DNA from: Lolium rigidum | Lineage: Eukaryota; Streptophyta; Magnoliopsida; Poales; Poaceae | Reading direction: 5' to 3' | Assembly (NCBI RefSeq): GCF_022539505.1 | Contig: NC_061510.1 | Location: forward strand, 396,658,249-396,722,248 | Length of the DNA: 64,000 nucleotides | Shown here: piece after piece, positions 21,691 through 33,650 of the stretch | How the letters are laid out: every line of letters begins with the position of its first letter | Numbering within the stretch: position 1 is the first letter of the stretch | The notes under the pieces: model-generated | Told to the model about the DNA's origin: nothing | Seen by the model: the letters and a program-made list of their open reading frames with translations, nothing else | Database searches by the model: none | Translations under genes and position numbers: made by a program

Positions 21691-22813
21691 TTAGTGGAAT
21701 TTAGACATTGACATGCGAGACCCAACTATTTTTGCTCTCGACCAAGCTAATTTATTTGATTAGAAGATGATCAGGTGGTGAAAATAGACATAAATAGTAC
21801 CTGATGAAAATCGTAAAAAAATCCGCCCAAACAATATTTTGTGCATGAATGTAATAGATCATGGTGAATCTGCAATTCCCTCTCTTTTTTCTAACACAGG
21901 GGCGGCTTCTAGATCTTTTCATTACCATGATACTAGTACGTAGACAAATTAAGCACTCCTACGGAGACTCCACTTGGTGGCTTGTTGCGACAGCCATCTC
22001 TCCAGTCCTAATCTAATCACCTCCCCACAGCCTAATGATCCAGCCTACTACTTCTCTTAACCGCGTCTTCTCGGGGAGGCGATAGCGACGACGACGACGG
22101 ACGCACCTGAAATTCCACTCTCATCGTCGCTTTCACGGGATCAAAGTCGTCGCTCGCTAATTAGTTCGGAGTCCAGAACCGTGCTTGCGAACGGATTTAC
22201 GTCGGCATCATCCGAGCATGAGCGCATTAACCAGAGCGGCGGCAGCGACAAAGACAGGGAGCCATCCCGTCCCGACCCACCCCCACCGCGCCGCTGAAAG
22301 AAACGAGCACGGCGCCGGGCCGGCCCCGTTCACGGTATGTCCTGGTTGAGCACTGGTTTAGCCGGGTTGACTCTCTGCCGCTTTCGCTTTTCCTTTCTGT
22401 TACGCGTCCGTGTCAGCGTCGATTGCAGCAACGCTTTGCTTTGCTTTCCACAAAGCGGGAGCTATGCCACAAGGAAAGAAAAAAAGCAGAATTGTATGGT
22501 CTCTTGTTTTCTTTTTGGGCGAATCACAGTATAAACGTAGACACTCACATATGTAGGTACATATATTCGCCTTTATAAATGCATAACACGTAAATCCTAC
22601 TTCTATGAGCACGAAGAAAGAGGCTGAGTTCACCAAATTGATCCAATAGGTCTGTATTTAGCGTCTGACCATAACGTGCGAGCAAGGAGTAGATACGAAA
22701 GAATAGCAAATATTTTATCTTAGAGTTGTACAATATGTGGCCAACATCGACATAACCAATTCTAAGTAGCCCGACCATCCATACCACACTGCTGAATTCC
22801 AAATTTGGTATGC
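21691..22813. other. No gene seen
   Basis: Includes a GC-richer patch at 22080-22340 with GACGACGACGACG repeats. No credible frame or promoter assignment. Confidence 0.5.
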
Positions 22814-22879
22814 ACTCCCTTTGTCTTATGAAAGACATTCTAACTTTGTCTAATCTTTCGTCGAACAAACGGAGGGAGT
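22814..22879. mobile_element. Short Stowaway-like MITE remnant
   Basis: ACTCCCTTTGTC at the left and CGGAGGGAGT at the right form inverted ends of the CTCCCTCCG type, 66 bp long. Confidence 0.45.
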
Positions 22880-23575
22880 CACATTTTCTGATGCTTCTTT
22901 GATGAAAATAAACACGACAATGAGGCGACCGCATTCCACCGCTCCCCGTTGCGAGGCCTGGAGGGGGTAGAGATCCCTCGCACACGTGCTGCGGCGCTAA
23001 GTTTGGTCTACCAGGGTGACGTTTTGGTTCTTTGGCAGCATTGATGGTGGGTCTGCATAGACAACAGTAAGTTTCCCCTACTTTTTCTCTATATCCCATC
23101 GACGGTGGTCTCGTGGACAACGTAGAGGAGGACGTGGGATTATCTTGTCATTACCCTTATGAAGTGATAGATAGGGCTTTGTGTTTGTCTGTTCAGGGGT
23201 GGTATTTGTATTTTAGTGTGTGAAGATCTTCGCCGACGAGGTCCGGCTTCATCGTGAAACTATAAAGGCTAGGTCTCCCCGCATATAGGGTCGTCCTTGG
23301 GATCTCTTAGTCTTTTTTCTCCTTCTCGAGAACGCCCTTTTTTTAATTCATTGTCACAAATGTATTATGGCTCGAGAACTTCTCAACTACCAGGTGAACC
23401 ATATTTTGCCGGCTCCGACGTGTGCCAGAGGTAGAGCTTTGCTATAGACGCGTGCACCCGCCCACGAGTTATGAGTGCGGGAGGAAGGCAACGTCGATTT
23501 TCACAACCGTATGCATTTTTATGCTTATGTGTGTGACTTTGAGATATGCCCGTTTGGAAAGAAAAAAAAAACACC
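22880..23575. other. No gene seen
   Basis: Scattered short frames only. Confidence 0.5.
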
Positions 23576-23749
23576 ACTCCCTCCGTCTCTCTTTAATTGT
23601 CGCAGTTTGTGCAAGATCTATGCCTAAACATGCGTCGATTAAATACCTCTATTCTAAACTAGTTGTTGCATGTTGAATAAACCTAGACGGAAGGCAATAT
23701 TTTTGCGTAAATCTATGATTATTGGTTTGGAGTTTGGACTAGAGGGAGT
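23576..23749. mobile_element. Stowaway-like MITE
   Basis: 174 bp with perfect 8-bp ends ACTCCCTC/GAGGGAGT and the grass Stowaway start ACTCCCTCCGTC. The TA target duplication is not preserved. It lies ~350 bp upstream of the kinase start. Confidence 0.6.
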
Positions 23750-24097
23750 ATCTACATTTGTGTTTGCTGACACGTTTGGCCTGCAACATTTTGGGTATAC
23801 ATAGGTCGTGCACCATGAATATTTGAGCCGTTGAATTGCCAGATGTGTTCCGTGTCAATTTTTCCAAAACAAAACGCCACGAGGCCACGAGGCCACGAGG
23901 AGACCCCCGAATCACATTCCTGCTTGCCCCACTGCCCATGTGCTGACGTGATAACGACTCGTGCAACACTCTTGCTCGCACTGCCCACAGCAGAACCAAA
24001 CCTTCCCCCGGTCGCCGCTCACTTCCCATTTCCCATCTCCATCTCCTCGACTCGATCGAACCAACGAACCTGGATCGCGAACGGCGGCGGAGCCCAG

Positions 24098-25480
24098 ATG
24101 CCCCCGCGTCTCCGTCTCCTGCTCCTCCTCCTCCTGGCCGCCGCCGCGCTCCCGCCGCCGGCCGCGTCCCAGCTCGGCGACTACGCCGCCCCTCCTCCCC
24201 CGCACCCACGCCCGCACCCGCTAAAAGCCGGGACCGCCGGAGGTGCCGCCAGCGGCGGCGGCAGCAGCACCGTGCTCACCACCGCGCTCGTCTCCGTCGC
24301 GTCGCTGCTCATCGTGCTCCTGCTCTACCTCTGCGTCGCCATCGCCGTCCGCCGCTTCCGCTCCCGCCGCCCCTGCGGCGCCGGCGGCCCGGACGAGGAG
24401 GACGGCCGCGGCGTCCCGTCCCAAACCCAGTCCTCCCGCGCCGCCGCGTTCCTCCGCCGCCACGGCCTGCACCACGCCCGCCCCTCCTTCACCTACGAGC
24501 AGCTCCGCGCGGCCACCGCCGGCTTCGACGCCGCGCGGAAGCTCGGCGACGGCGGCTTCGGGACCGTCTACCTCGGCTACCTCCCGCCCGCCGCCCGCCC
24601 CGCCGCCGTCAAGCGCCTCCACATCCCGCCCTCCCCGGGCCCGTCCTTCCCCTCCGCCGCCGCCGCCATCACCAAGTCCTTCTGCAACGAGGTGCTCATC
24701 CTCTCCGCGCTCCGCCACCCGCACCTCGTCCGCCTCCACGGCTTCTGCGCCGACCCGCGCGCCCTGCTCCTCGTCTACGACTTCGTGCCCAACGGCACCC
24801 TCTCCCACCACCTCCACCGCGCCACCTCCACCACCCTCCCCGCGCGCCCGCCGCTCCCCTGGCGGACCCGCCTCGCCATGGCCGCCCAGATCGCGTCCGC
24901 GCTCGAGTACCTCCACTTCGCCGTCAAGCCGCGCGTCGTGCACCGCGACGTCACCTCCTCCAACATCTTCGTCGAGGCCGACATGCGCGCGCGCCTCGGC
25001 GACTTCGGCCTCTCGCGCCTCCTCGCGCCGCCCGACGCCTGCTCCACCGCCACCGGCCGGGAGGTCGCCGTCTGCTGCACCGCGCCGCAGGGCACGCCCG
25101 GGTACCTCGACCCGGACTACCACCGCTCCTTCCAGCTCACCGAGAAGAGCGACGTCTACAGCTTCGGCGTCGTCGTGCTCGAGCTCGTCACCGGGCTCAG
25201 GCCCGTCGACGTGCGCAGGGAGCGCAGGGACGTCACGCTCGCCGACTGGGTGGTCTCCAAGATCCAGATCGGGGAGCTCAGGGAGGTCGTCGACCCGCCC
25301 GTGCTCGACGAGTGCCCTGCCGTGATGCCCACCGTCGAGGCGGTCGCAGAGCTGGCGTTCCGGTGCGTCACGCCGGACAAGGATGACCGGCCCGACGCCC
25401 GGGAGGTGCTGGCCGAGCTGAGGAGGATCCAGGACATGCTTCCTCCTGAATTGCCCACCCACAACCACAAGGGCTCTTAG
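24098..25480 (+). CDS. Receptor-like Ser/Thr protein kinase (WAK-like/LRK10-like type), intronless
   Basis: 460 aa from the ATG at 24098, which is followed at once by a leucine-rich signal peptide (residues 1-25). The frame is open further upstream but without a better start. A short Pro/His-rich outer segment (26-55) precedes a membrane helix (about 58-84), a basic stop-transfer segment, and a kinase domain from about 145 to 445. The Gly loop is GDGGFGTVYLG (150-160), the ATP lysine is in AVKRL (K172), the C-helix is FCNEVLILSALRH, the catalytic loop is HRDVTSSN (282-289), the metal site is DFGLSR (302-307), the activation end is GTPGYLDPDY, then DVYSFGVVVLELVTG. All catalytic residues are present, so it should be active as a plasma-membrane signalling kinase. 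The ectodomain is too small for a classic WAK GUB domain. The ligand is unknown. It is very GC-rich, as many intronless grass genes are. Confidence 0.93.
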   Translation: MPPRLRLLLLLLLAAAALPPPAASQLGDYAAPPPPHPRPHPLKAGTAGGAASGGGSSTVLTTALVSVASLLIVLLLYLCVAIAVRRFRSRRPCGAGGPDEEDGRGVPSQTQSSRAAAFLRRHGLHHARPSFTYEQLRAATAGFDAARKLGDGGFGTVYLGYLPPAARPAAVKRLHIPPSPGPSFPSAAAAITKSFCNEVLILSALRHPHLVRLHGFCADPRALLLVYDFVPNGTLSHHLHRATSTTLPARPPLPWRTRLAMAAQIASALEYLHFAVKPRVVHRDVTSSNIFVEADMRARLGDFGLSRLLAPPDACSTATGREVAVCCTAPQGTPGYLDPDYHRSFQLTEKSDVYSFGVVVLELVTGLRPVDVRRERRDVTLADWVVSKIQIGELREVVDPPVLDECPAVMPTVEAVAELAFRCVTPDKDDRPDAREVLAELRRIQDMLPPELPTHNHKGS

Positions 25481-25563
25481 ACATGGTTTCTGCGGATCAG
25501 AAATTCTGAATTGTGATAGCACTGCACAATCTCTTGCGTTGCTGATGGCTGTGGCTGAAAAAA

Positions 25564-25851
25564 GATTGGCATCGTCCTTGCATTTGTCCAAGACAAGTGC
25601 CTCATGGTGGATGAGACATGTCGCAATCCAAGGTGCGTACACAGGTTGTAGATACACTGAGCTTAAATGTAACTGTGTTGGTTCTGTGAGCTGATGAAGT
25701 AGTATGAGCAAAGCTCTTCAATAGCATTGTGCTAACAGAGCAGGAGTCTTAACTATGTGTTCTTGTAGTAAGCTGTTTATCCGAGGAACTGATGGTATAA
25801 AACATCCCATTGGGCCTTTGTCAGATCGCAAGTAGTAGTAGCTTATATTTT
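25564..25851 (+). repeat. Module copy I in the kinase 3' flank (left part)
   Basis: GATTGGCATCGTCCTTGCAT starts a block that recurs at 30569, 31570 and 33004. It lies ~85 bp past the kinase stop, so it is probably within the 3'UTR. It continues at 30337 after the Mutator-like insertion. Confidence 0.75.
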
Positions 25852-27557
25852 GGCATCTTTTACAGTACCTTTTACCACTCCAAGAATGAAGAGAGGTATG
25901 ATTTGAGCAACGGTTAGGATTAACCGATTTAGATTAGGCCCAACAGCCTAGCAAGATATAGGTAACAGAAAAAAAACAATTAAAAATAGTAGTAATTGGC
26001 CTGGCCCAACAGTTGGAAGAGAGAGCTCCAAGGACGAGCACGCGAGTCAGAAAGGCGGTCTGCATCGAGGGCGGCCGCCGCCGCCACCACCTGATCGGCC
26101 CTATCCTGCATCTCCGGCCAGCGACGCAGCTACCAGGTCCGCCCCGTCCTGCATCGCGGGCGATCGCCGTCGCCAGTAGATTCGGATGGTCCTGCATCGC
26201 AGGCACCAGGTCGACGCTGCCGCAACATCGAGAGACGCCGAGTCTAGGTAGTGTATTGCTCTATTCCTTGGTGATCTGAAGTAAATAATCCACACTCTCT
26301 TCTCTAATCAGCCAGCCCATTGAATACGGTTCTGCTTTTTTAATCGATGTAGCACACTCGAGTCAGCCAAACTTTGATCTCTTTAATTTATTCGGTTGCT
26401 CTGGTACGAGTACTACTAAGTGTATTTTCAAGTATTAGAAAACATAGGTCTGATAATTTCCTAACTGAAAATATTAGTGGAGATGGTCTAGCTGCACCCC
26501 GAAGCATCCTAGGAGAAGGTATCTATTGCTGTGGGCTAATCCAGATAATCCAAAAAAATGTACTGATTGTTTTATTTGTTGTTATTGATCATGCCTAATT
26601 AACTTAGATTTCACTGATTGTTTTTGCGGCCGCTTGTTTAATGGCCTCTCAGCATGTTTCTAGTTCTGAGATTATCCTCAGGTACCAACATAGTTGGATC
26701 ATATTTCTGCACTTTGTGAAGCTATCAGTAGAACTAAGAAATTTAGAATGTTGAGGTAGAGAACAATAACAAATGAACTTGATCAGTTAATACTCATGTT
26801 TCAGGAATTGACAGCATCATCAAGATGATCAATATAAACATACACAGTAAACGCAGGTCATGATAAAGGAAAGACGACAAAAGAGAAAACAGATCTGGTA
26901 GTTAACCAAGATATGTGAAACAATAGCTTTTTTTCTTAAAGATGAGCTTTAGTGTGTCAGTGGTGTGTGCCCAGGATCAACCATAATGCCTTACAAAGGA
27001 TCAGTAGTTGTTTATTTCTCAATTTACTCTGCTTACCAAGTTTGATGATTAGCTTATTTTTACCTAGATCCTCCTTACTTGGTAAAGCAGTAACTTGAAA
27101 GGATTCATTGTGTACTCTTCAGGTACACACCGTTGAAACTATTTCGAAACATATATTTGTAACGGCTAATTAGACAGGAAGGTAAGTGCTTCTCCATTAC
27201 ATTCCAGATTTTTTATTTGGATGCCATGCCATTTTAACGATAATTGTACATGCCATAGTATATGTTCTATTTAATGCTATCAGACTGCTTCATAGAGAAA
27301 ACACAAAAGGTTGTAACGGTATTCAATGTTGTCTAATAGTGTTTCTAGTTTTAAAAGCTTTCATATATGTTCTTGTTTTCTATAGGCATCTAAAAGGTAC
27401 AAGCATATATGTTCTTATTTTCTACAGGCATGTTATAGGTGCCATGTTCTTCTTGCCCGTTGCTATTGCAATTGAAAGGTATGCAGATTTTTGGCTTGTT
27501 ATTTGCCTGGATTATATGGTAGGTAAAAGTACAAGGCAGAGGTAAAAGTGATGGCGT

Positions 27558-27800
27558 CTTGGTTGGCTGGCATTTTGTGATCCTAATGATGCACTCAACC
27601 AGTTCCATCAGAATGTTGTGAACTTGCTAGAGTCTGATGTAGATACTCTTTAAAGAAGAATGAACAAGATTGAAGCTCTTATAAGGAGAAGAAACGACCA
27701 AAGAAGATTGTTGACGCTAGCTTGGAGATCTAGTCCTATTTTACAAATGTTTGATAAACTTCCATGGATTTTGGCTTTTGTAATAGGCAGTACAATTTAA
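27558..27800 (+). other. Coding-like fragment inside the Mutator-like element
   Basis: One frame reads LGWLAFCDPNDALNQFHQNV, a stop, then MNKIEALIRRRNDQRRL through KLPWILAFVIGST to a stop at 27798. A possible upstream exon (about 27429-27477, reading IGAMFFLPVAIAIE) sits between a CAG acceptor and a GTATGC donor. I do not recognise the family. It may be a captured gene piece with one nonsense codon. Confidence 0.3.
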
Positions 27801-28187
27801 GTTCCGTATGGATATTTGCTAGTGTGAAAGTGTACACAAGCGACAAGCTTCTGCATTCTTAAGCAACAATCTGCATTACTTAAGCAATGAGTAGAAGGGC
27901 TGGAAGAGTTCCTACCTGCTTTACAGACCAAGTTCATTTTATCTGTAAGTCTAAGTATTGTTCTGTAAACATGTCCGTGCCTGCTTCATAGAACTCTTCC
28001 AGATTTTGTGAACATGTTATGTGAAGTAATTACAATAAAAAAATTGGCACACTCTTATAATTGATCATTCATTACAGGTTTACTATAGAATCCAAACAAT
28101 CTTCTAAAGTTCTCCTTTCTATACTTGTTTTTAGCAATTACTCCCTTCGTTAGGGATTTTTTTGAGTACACCAGACAGTGTAATTAC

Positions 28188-28290
28188 TCCCATGGGACTT
28201 CAGCAACCAGCATCCAATCTCCATCCTTGTCTTCGTATTTCCGCACATATTCACCATCGTTTTTGTTCTCAGATACACTATCCTCATTCC
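28188..28290 (-). pseudogene. Aux/IAA (PB1, domain IV) exon fragment
   Basis: The minus strand reads [16 protein letters not shown] then MLVAEVPWE. This is the hallmark domain IV of Aux/IAA auxin repressors, which pairs with ARF factors through the PB1 fold (acidic DKDGDW core kept). A CTGCCAG acceptor precedes it at 28297-28291, and GTAATT follows the PWE codon at 28187, where Aux/IAA genes usually have their last intron. No domain I-III exon or final exon (MF...CKRLRIMK type) was found nearby, so it is an isolated exon carried by the transposon. Confidence 0.6.
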
Positions 28291-29523
28291 CTGGCAGAAC
28301 ATTTGACCCAGTACATCATTTAAGGACAAACAAACAAACTGTCTGAGAAAGCACTCCTTCAAACATTTAGTGATCCCGTGCAACATGATAACAAGGCATA
28401 TAAATTGAGCAGTCCAAGTGAATATTCAGATAATGTGGATTTTGCTCGGTCGGGTAGATCATCGCAGAGCCTTCCTATAGTTTGATCATGTGTTACCTGA
28501 ATATGATCAGCGAAGTACAAAATAGTCAGCAAAAAAGAGCTAATTACATAAAAAAGGGCACGAGGAAAAAAGTGTCAATGTACAAGGCTACAACATGTGA
28601 TTATTTTCCTAGTAATGAAACAAAACTATGCCAAACTGACAAGGGAAGCCACTCATACATAATAACGATTTCACTATTGCTAAGAACCCAGCCCGCCTAT
28701 ACGTTTTAAGAACATTACGGAAATTATTGTGAGCAGCTAAACCTAAACAGAAACATTATGTGACAAAGGGGTTGTACTGAGCACCAAGTGCTACAAAGAA
28801 AGAGCACCACAAAGACCTAAATATCTTCCACATAGAACTAACTGGAGGGTTTTTTTAACTGAAAGGTTTTGTTGTCTATGCATACAAGCAAAATTATATT
28901 GATATCTTGTTAATGTAGTATAAAGACCTGAATTAAGTTTGATAGATTTTGTTCAGCTCTGACAATAGCTTGCTGCCTGAACAAGTCGGCATGAGCATAC
29001 TTAGTATAGGAAGTTCATATCATAAATCTAAGATTCAGGTCACTTTCTGGATGAGGTGAAACGTATGCAGTTTGCTAGATGACAATTGATTTTGGTAAGG
29101 AATCAAGGTCTCAGGTGGCAAAATCATATGCATATGCAACCTACATCGCTTATTCAAACAGATAGCTCAATCACCTAACCTAAAAATCATGACAATATTT
29201 TCAAATTTCTGATAGGAATGTGTTTGATGTTATAATGCCTGCTGGGAAATGAGCACTTGTTTTTTGGCTTGAGTGATGACTAAATTCCATTGTCAACAAT
29301 TCAGCATTGAGAAAACTAACATTGCTAAGAACTTATATCATAAGAATGAACATCACATCATCAAACATGTCAACGAGATAGTGCATCGCTAGAAACAATG
29401 CACGTAGTACCTAGCATCATCTAGCACTGAACCTATAAACCAGTATTTCAATATTCTGCAACTTACATTCTTAATTAGTAGGTTTGATGAGCCATGGTCG
29501 TCACAAAGGAACTTACATGGAGC

Positions 29524-30058
29524 ATGTCGATGTCTTGTTCATGGACCTGGTACTCGTTCACTGATCCTGTGTTGGCCACCTTGGCGAGCGCCAGCCACCT
29601 GGCAACCCGGGTACCTCGTAGCTGATCTCCTGGGCGTCGACTCCCACCCTCTCGGACGCTTATGCAGCTCGCAGTCGACCACGAGCAGCAGGCAGATGAG
29701 ACAGGGAAGGACCGACGACAGAGACGAGGAGAAGGCCACGCGCTGGCGACCACCGAAACACATGTCGGCGACGCCTCCCATCGACTCCTTCCATTTGGCC
29801 TGGAATGGAAGTAGTTCGTCGACCTCTTGCCGGCGCGCCGCGATGAAAGCCACCTACCGCTCCCGGAACCACGTGATGGGCTTGGCCGCCTTGGCGAGCG
29901 ACGATGACGGCGCCGTCAATCTTGGATCCACGCGGAGGCCAAGGGCCAAGGCCCCCGCCACCGAGACGGTTTTTGGTAAGGGGGCGGCGGATGGGGATCA
30001 GGCCGTCATGCTGCCTGGAGCGGGCGAGGAGGCGGTGGCGCCGGAGTTGGTGAATTGA
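29524..30058 (-). other. GC-rich gene-like fragment in the Mutator-like element
   Basis: On the minus strand a GC-rich block reads AKPITWFRER, a stop, then MAFIAARRQEVDELLPFQAK and on to about 29539; another frame ends VNEYQVHEQDIDML before a GTAAGT donor near 29518. This looks like the start of a captured gene with frame damage. Family not recognised. Confidence 0.35.
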
Positions 30059-30336
30059 GAGAGATCGGCGGCGGCGGAACGTCTGGCAGCAGGAACTAGA
30101 ACGATGAGGACTCTATGCGATCGACAGATGTTGGGCCTAGTCCAATCTATTGGGCTTGGCCTGTCTATTGGGCTCAACCCATCTACTTATTTTTTTCTGA
30201 GGTGCGAAAATTCCTAGAGGTATGTAACATACCTGTCCAATTTTAAGCTGTGGTATGAATTTATTTGGACCATTAGATGGACGAAAATCAATGGCTGTCA
30301 TTCATTTAAGGGTACCACAAAAGAACCCTATATTTT

Positions 30337-33300
30337 CTGATGATGGTGACTACCCTATCAAATAGTTGACTTGCTCAGGAAAATATTCAGTACATTCGTT
30401 CTCTGCTCATGCTAATTTTCCAGGGATTATCCCCTTTCATACCCCTATGCTATGTGGACCTTCTGTGTGCATCATTGTGTCCTCATATTCGCCTTTTCTC
30501 GTGGCTGAATTCCAACAACAATATTCTGGTAAGAGCTGCATTTTTTTGGGCTCTGAACCTGAAAAAAGATTGGCATCGTCCTTGCATTTGTCGAAGGCAA
30601 GTGCCTCGTGGTGGATGATCGGATATCACATTATATACATCTGCAGGAAGAGCACAGCCTTCTTTCTTCGCGAGACATGTCGCAGTCCAATGTGCGTGGA
30701 GAGTTAATAGATATATACTACTGAGCTCAGTTGTAGAAGGATAAGTGTTGGTTCTGTGTGCTGATGAAGTAGTGTGAGCAAAGCTCTTCAATAGTATTGT
30801 GTAATGGCACAGGAGCCTTAACTATGTTCCTGTAGTAAGCTGTTTATCCGAGGAACTAATAGTATTAAATATCCATTGGGTCTTTGTCAGATCGCAAGTA
30901 GCAGGATTAGTAACTTTATTTTCTGATGATGGTGACTATCCTATCTGATAGTTGACTTGCTCAGGGTAATATTCAGTATATTCGTTCTCTGCTCATGCTA
31001 ATTTTCCAGGGATTACCCCTTTTCATACCCCTATGCTTTCTGGAGCTTCTGTGTGCATCACTGGTACTCATATTTAACCGTTTTGCCTTTTTATTTTCTG
31101 CATTTTTTTTGCTCTGAACCTGAGTCTACAACAAGCTGTTTCATCGATAGCATTGTTGCTTAGAATGTGTGTTCTGTGGCTAGTTTCTAGATCATCGTCT
31201 TAAAGACTGACTTGAATTGAAATGTGCAGTAGGCAATCTTCGGCTGGGGAGTAGTTTTCTCTTCATGCACCGTAGAAGCTTTTGTCAAGGATATGCATTT
31301 CCCTGAGGTGGATCGTATTCCACAATGTTGAACGGGAAGCTACAGGAGCTACGTACTTGAGGTCACCTTGTAGGAGCTGAACCGATCGCGGAAGACACCT
31401 GATGTTGCTGCGCGCTGATTCAGGTGTGTCGGTCTTCGGTGCTGTAATTTACGTGATTGGTGCTTCAGTGCAAATTCGCCCTGAAAGTGCTTCCGTGGAG
31501 ACACGGGCGGTGCTAATCCCGCCGCCGGGACGATGTGGATGTGGTTCAATGCCAACCTCCTGGCTAAAGGATTGGCATTATCCTCGCATCGCATTTGTCG
31601 AATATATAAGTGCCTCAGGGTGGATGACCTTATAACACATTGCATACATGTGCAGGAAGAACATATCCACTAGTTTTTCGCAAGAGTGACTTGATCAAAG
31701 GTGCATGGACAGGTTATAGATACATGAGCTCAATTGTGGAAGGATGTTTGTTCTATGAGCTGATGAAGTAGTAGTACGATCAATGCTCTTCTGCCCTAGT
31801 TTTTTAAGCTCCTTTGCCTTGTGTTTGGCTGCAACTTGTGATCATGGAACAGGACCCGTAACTCTGCTCTTGCCAAAATGAATACCTGTAAGTTGTTTAC
31901 CCAAGGAACCGATGGTATAGAACATCTCAGTAGGTCCTTGTCAGATTGCAAGTAGTAGTAACTTTTATTTTCTGATAATGGTGACTATCCTATCCGATAG
32001 TTGACTTGCTCAGGAAAATAAGTACAATCGTTCTCTGATCATGCTAATTTTCCAGGGATTACCCCTTTCATACCCTTATGCTTTGTGGAGCTTCTTTCTG
32101 CATCACTTGCTCCTCATATAACAACCACCACTAGGTCCTTGTCAGATTGCAAGGAGTAAATTGTTTTTTCATGATGGCGATTGATTTATCTGACATTTGA
32201 CTTCCTCAGGAAAATACACAGTAGTATATTTGTTCTCTGCTCATGTTAATTTTCCAGGGATTTCCCCTCTTTGTACCCCTGTGCTTTGTTGAGCTTGTGT
32301 CACTTGTGTGTGTGCATTAGTGCGTCATCATGTTCACATTTTCTCGTGGTTGCTTTCCAATGGTATTATTCTGGTAAGAGCTGCGTGTTTTTTTTGTTCT
32401 GAACCCTAGTCTACACCAACCTGTGTTGTGGAGCGCATTGTTGTTGCTTAGAGTGTGTGGAGTTTTGTCTCCTGATTACAAGCTTGAACATTTTGCTAGT
32501 TTCAGCGACTTGAAATGAAATGTGCATAGGCTGCTCTGATACAGATGCAGATCAGGTTGCGGAGTAGTGTTCTCTTCTATGCGCCATGGAAGCTCTTGTC
32601 AAGGATATGCAGCTGCAGTGTTGGGCAGGACGCTGCAGGAGCTAAGTACTCTGAATCTCCTTGTAGGAGCTGAACTGGGAAGGATGGAACAGCTCAAGGT
32701 TGCTAAAAGGGGCTGATCTGATGCTGCGGAAGACACCTGATGCTACTGCGTGTGGATTCGGGTGTGTTGGTCTTCGCTGCTGTAAGCTTCAGTCAGTGCA
32801 AACACGCCCAGAATGTGCTTCCGTGGAGACACGGGCGGTGCTGTGCCCGCTCGTGGGACGAGCTACAGATTCTGGGAGAGGTGTCGGCGCTGGTTCTTCG
32901 ACGAGGTGGCGCCGTGGCATTGTACACCCAGATCAGAACTGCCCTAGCATGACCTCTCACGTTGTTGATGGATGTTGTTCCAGTGCCAAGCTCTGGGCTA
33001 AATGATTGGCATTATCCTTGCATTTGTTGGAAACAAGTGCCTCAGGGTGGATGACCGGGTAACTCATTATACAGATGATGCTCAAGAAGAACAGATCCAC
33101 TCCTTTTTTTGCGGGACAAGTCACAATCAAATGTGCATGGACAGGTTATAGATACATGAGATCAACTGTAGAAGGATGTTGGTTGTGTTAGTTGATGAAG
33201 TAGTAGTATCAGCAATGCTCTTCTGTCTTGGGTTACTACTTTTCTCTGATAATGGGGTCCGATAGTTGACATCCTCAGGAAAATACTCACTAGTTCAGTC

Positions 33301-33650
33301 GTTCCGTGCTCATGTCAATTTCCCAGTGATCTCCCCTTCCACTACCCTGAGGTTTTTGAAGCACGTGTGTGCCTCGCTGCCTCCTCATGTTCACATAATC
33401 ACATTTTCTTGTGGCTTGCTTCCCAACAATTTTATTCTGAACCTGAGTCGACGCTGAAATATTTCATCAGAGTGAATTGTTGCTCGGAGTGTGTGGAGTC
33501 CTGTCTCGTGATTACAGATTTCTGGATCATCGTTAGAAGGATAGTGATTTGGAATGTGCACTTAGGCAGCTCCGGGCAGTAATGTTCTCTTCTATGCGCC
33601 ATGGAGGGTTTTGTGCAAGGATATGTAGTTTCCCAAGATTGATTGCATTA
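30337..33650 (+). repeat. Tandem ~1.05-kb modules, copies I (end) to V
   Basis: Landmarks recur in fixed order. CTCAGGAAAATA occurs at ~30376, 30960, 32010, 32212 and 33278. CCAGGGATTACCCC-like blocks occur at ~30419, 31008, 32053 and 32257. The GCGCCATGGAAGCT block occurs at 31266, 32579 and 33597, and CCGTGGAGACACGGGCGGTG at 31493 and 32821. ATTGGCATNNTCC occurs at 30569, 31570 and 33004. Spacing between full copies is about 1.05 kb. Copies I and III lack the middle part. Non-coding as far as I can see. Confidence 0.75.

Larger units (their letters stand above)
25852..30328. mobile_element. Mutator-like non-autonomous DNA transposon, 4.48 kb
   Basis: TATATTTT occurs immediately left (25844-25851) and right (30329-30336), and the two halves of the tandem module rejoin cleanly when the insert is removed. 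The ends are inverted repeats: GGCATCTTTTACAGTACC at the left versus GGGTTCTTTTGTGGTACC read from the right. An 8-9-bp duplication with long TIRs suggests a MULE; hAT is less likely because the CAGGG end is missing. No transposase frame is seen. It carries gene-like pieces (27558-27800, 28188-28290, 29524-30058). Confidence 0.7.

Noticed and set aside
22545..23120. 191-codon minus frame
   Set aside because: No recognisable motif; it overlaps a MITE remnant and ordinary intergenic sequence.
24243..25325. 360-codon frame in the +1 frame of the kinase
   Set aside because: A Pro/Ser/Ala/Arg-only composition caused by C at third positions of the kinase codons.
24221..25711. 496-codon open frame antisense to the kinase
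   Set aside because: It is a GC-rich shadow of the kinase frame (Gly/Glu/Ala/Arg-rich, no domain) with no start or splice context of its own.
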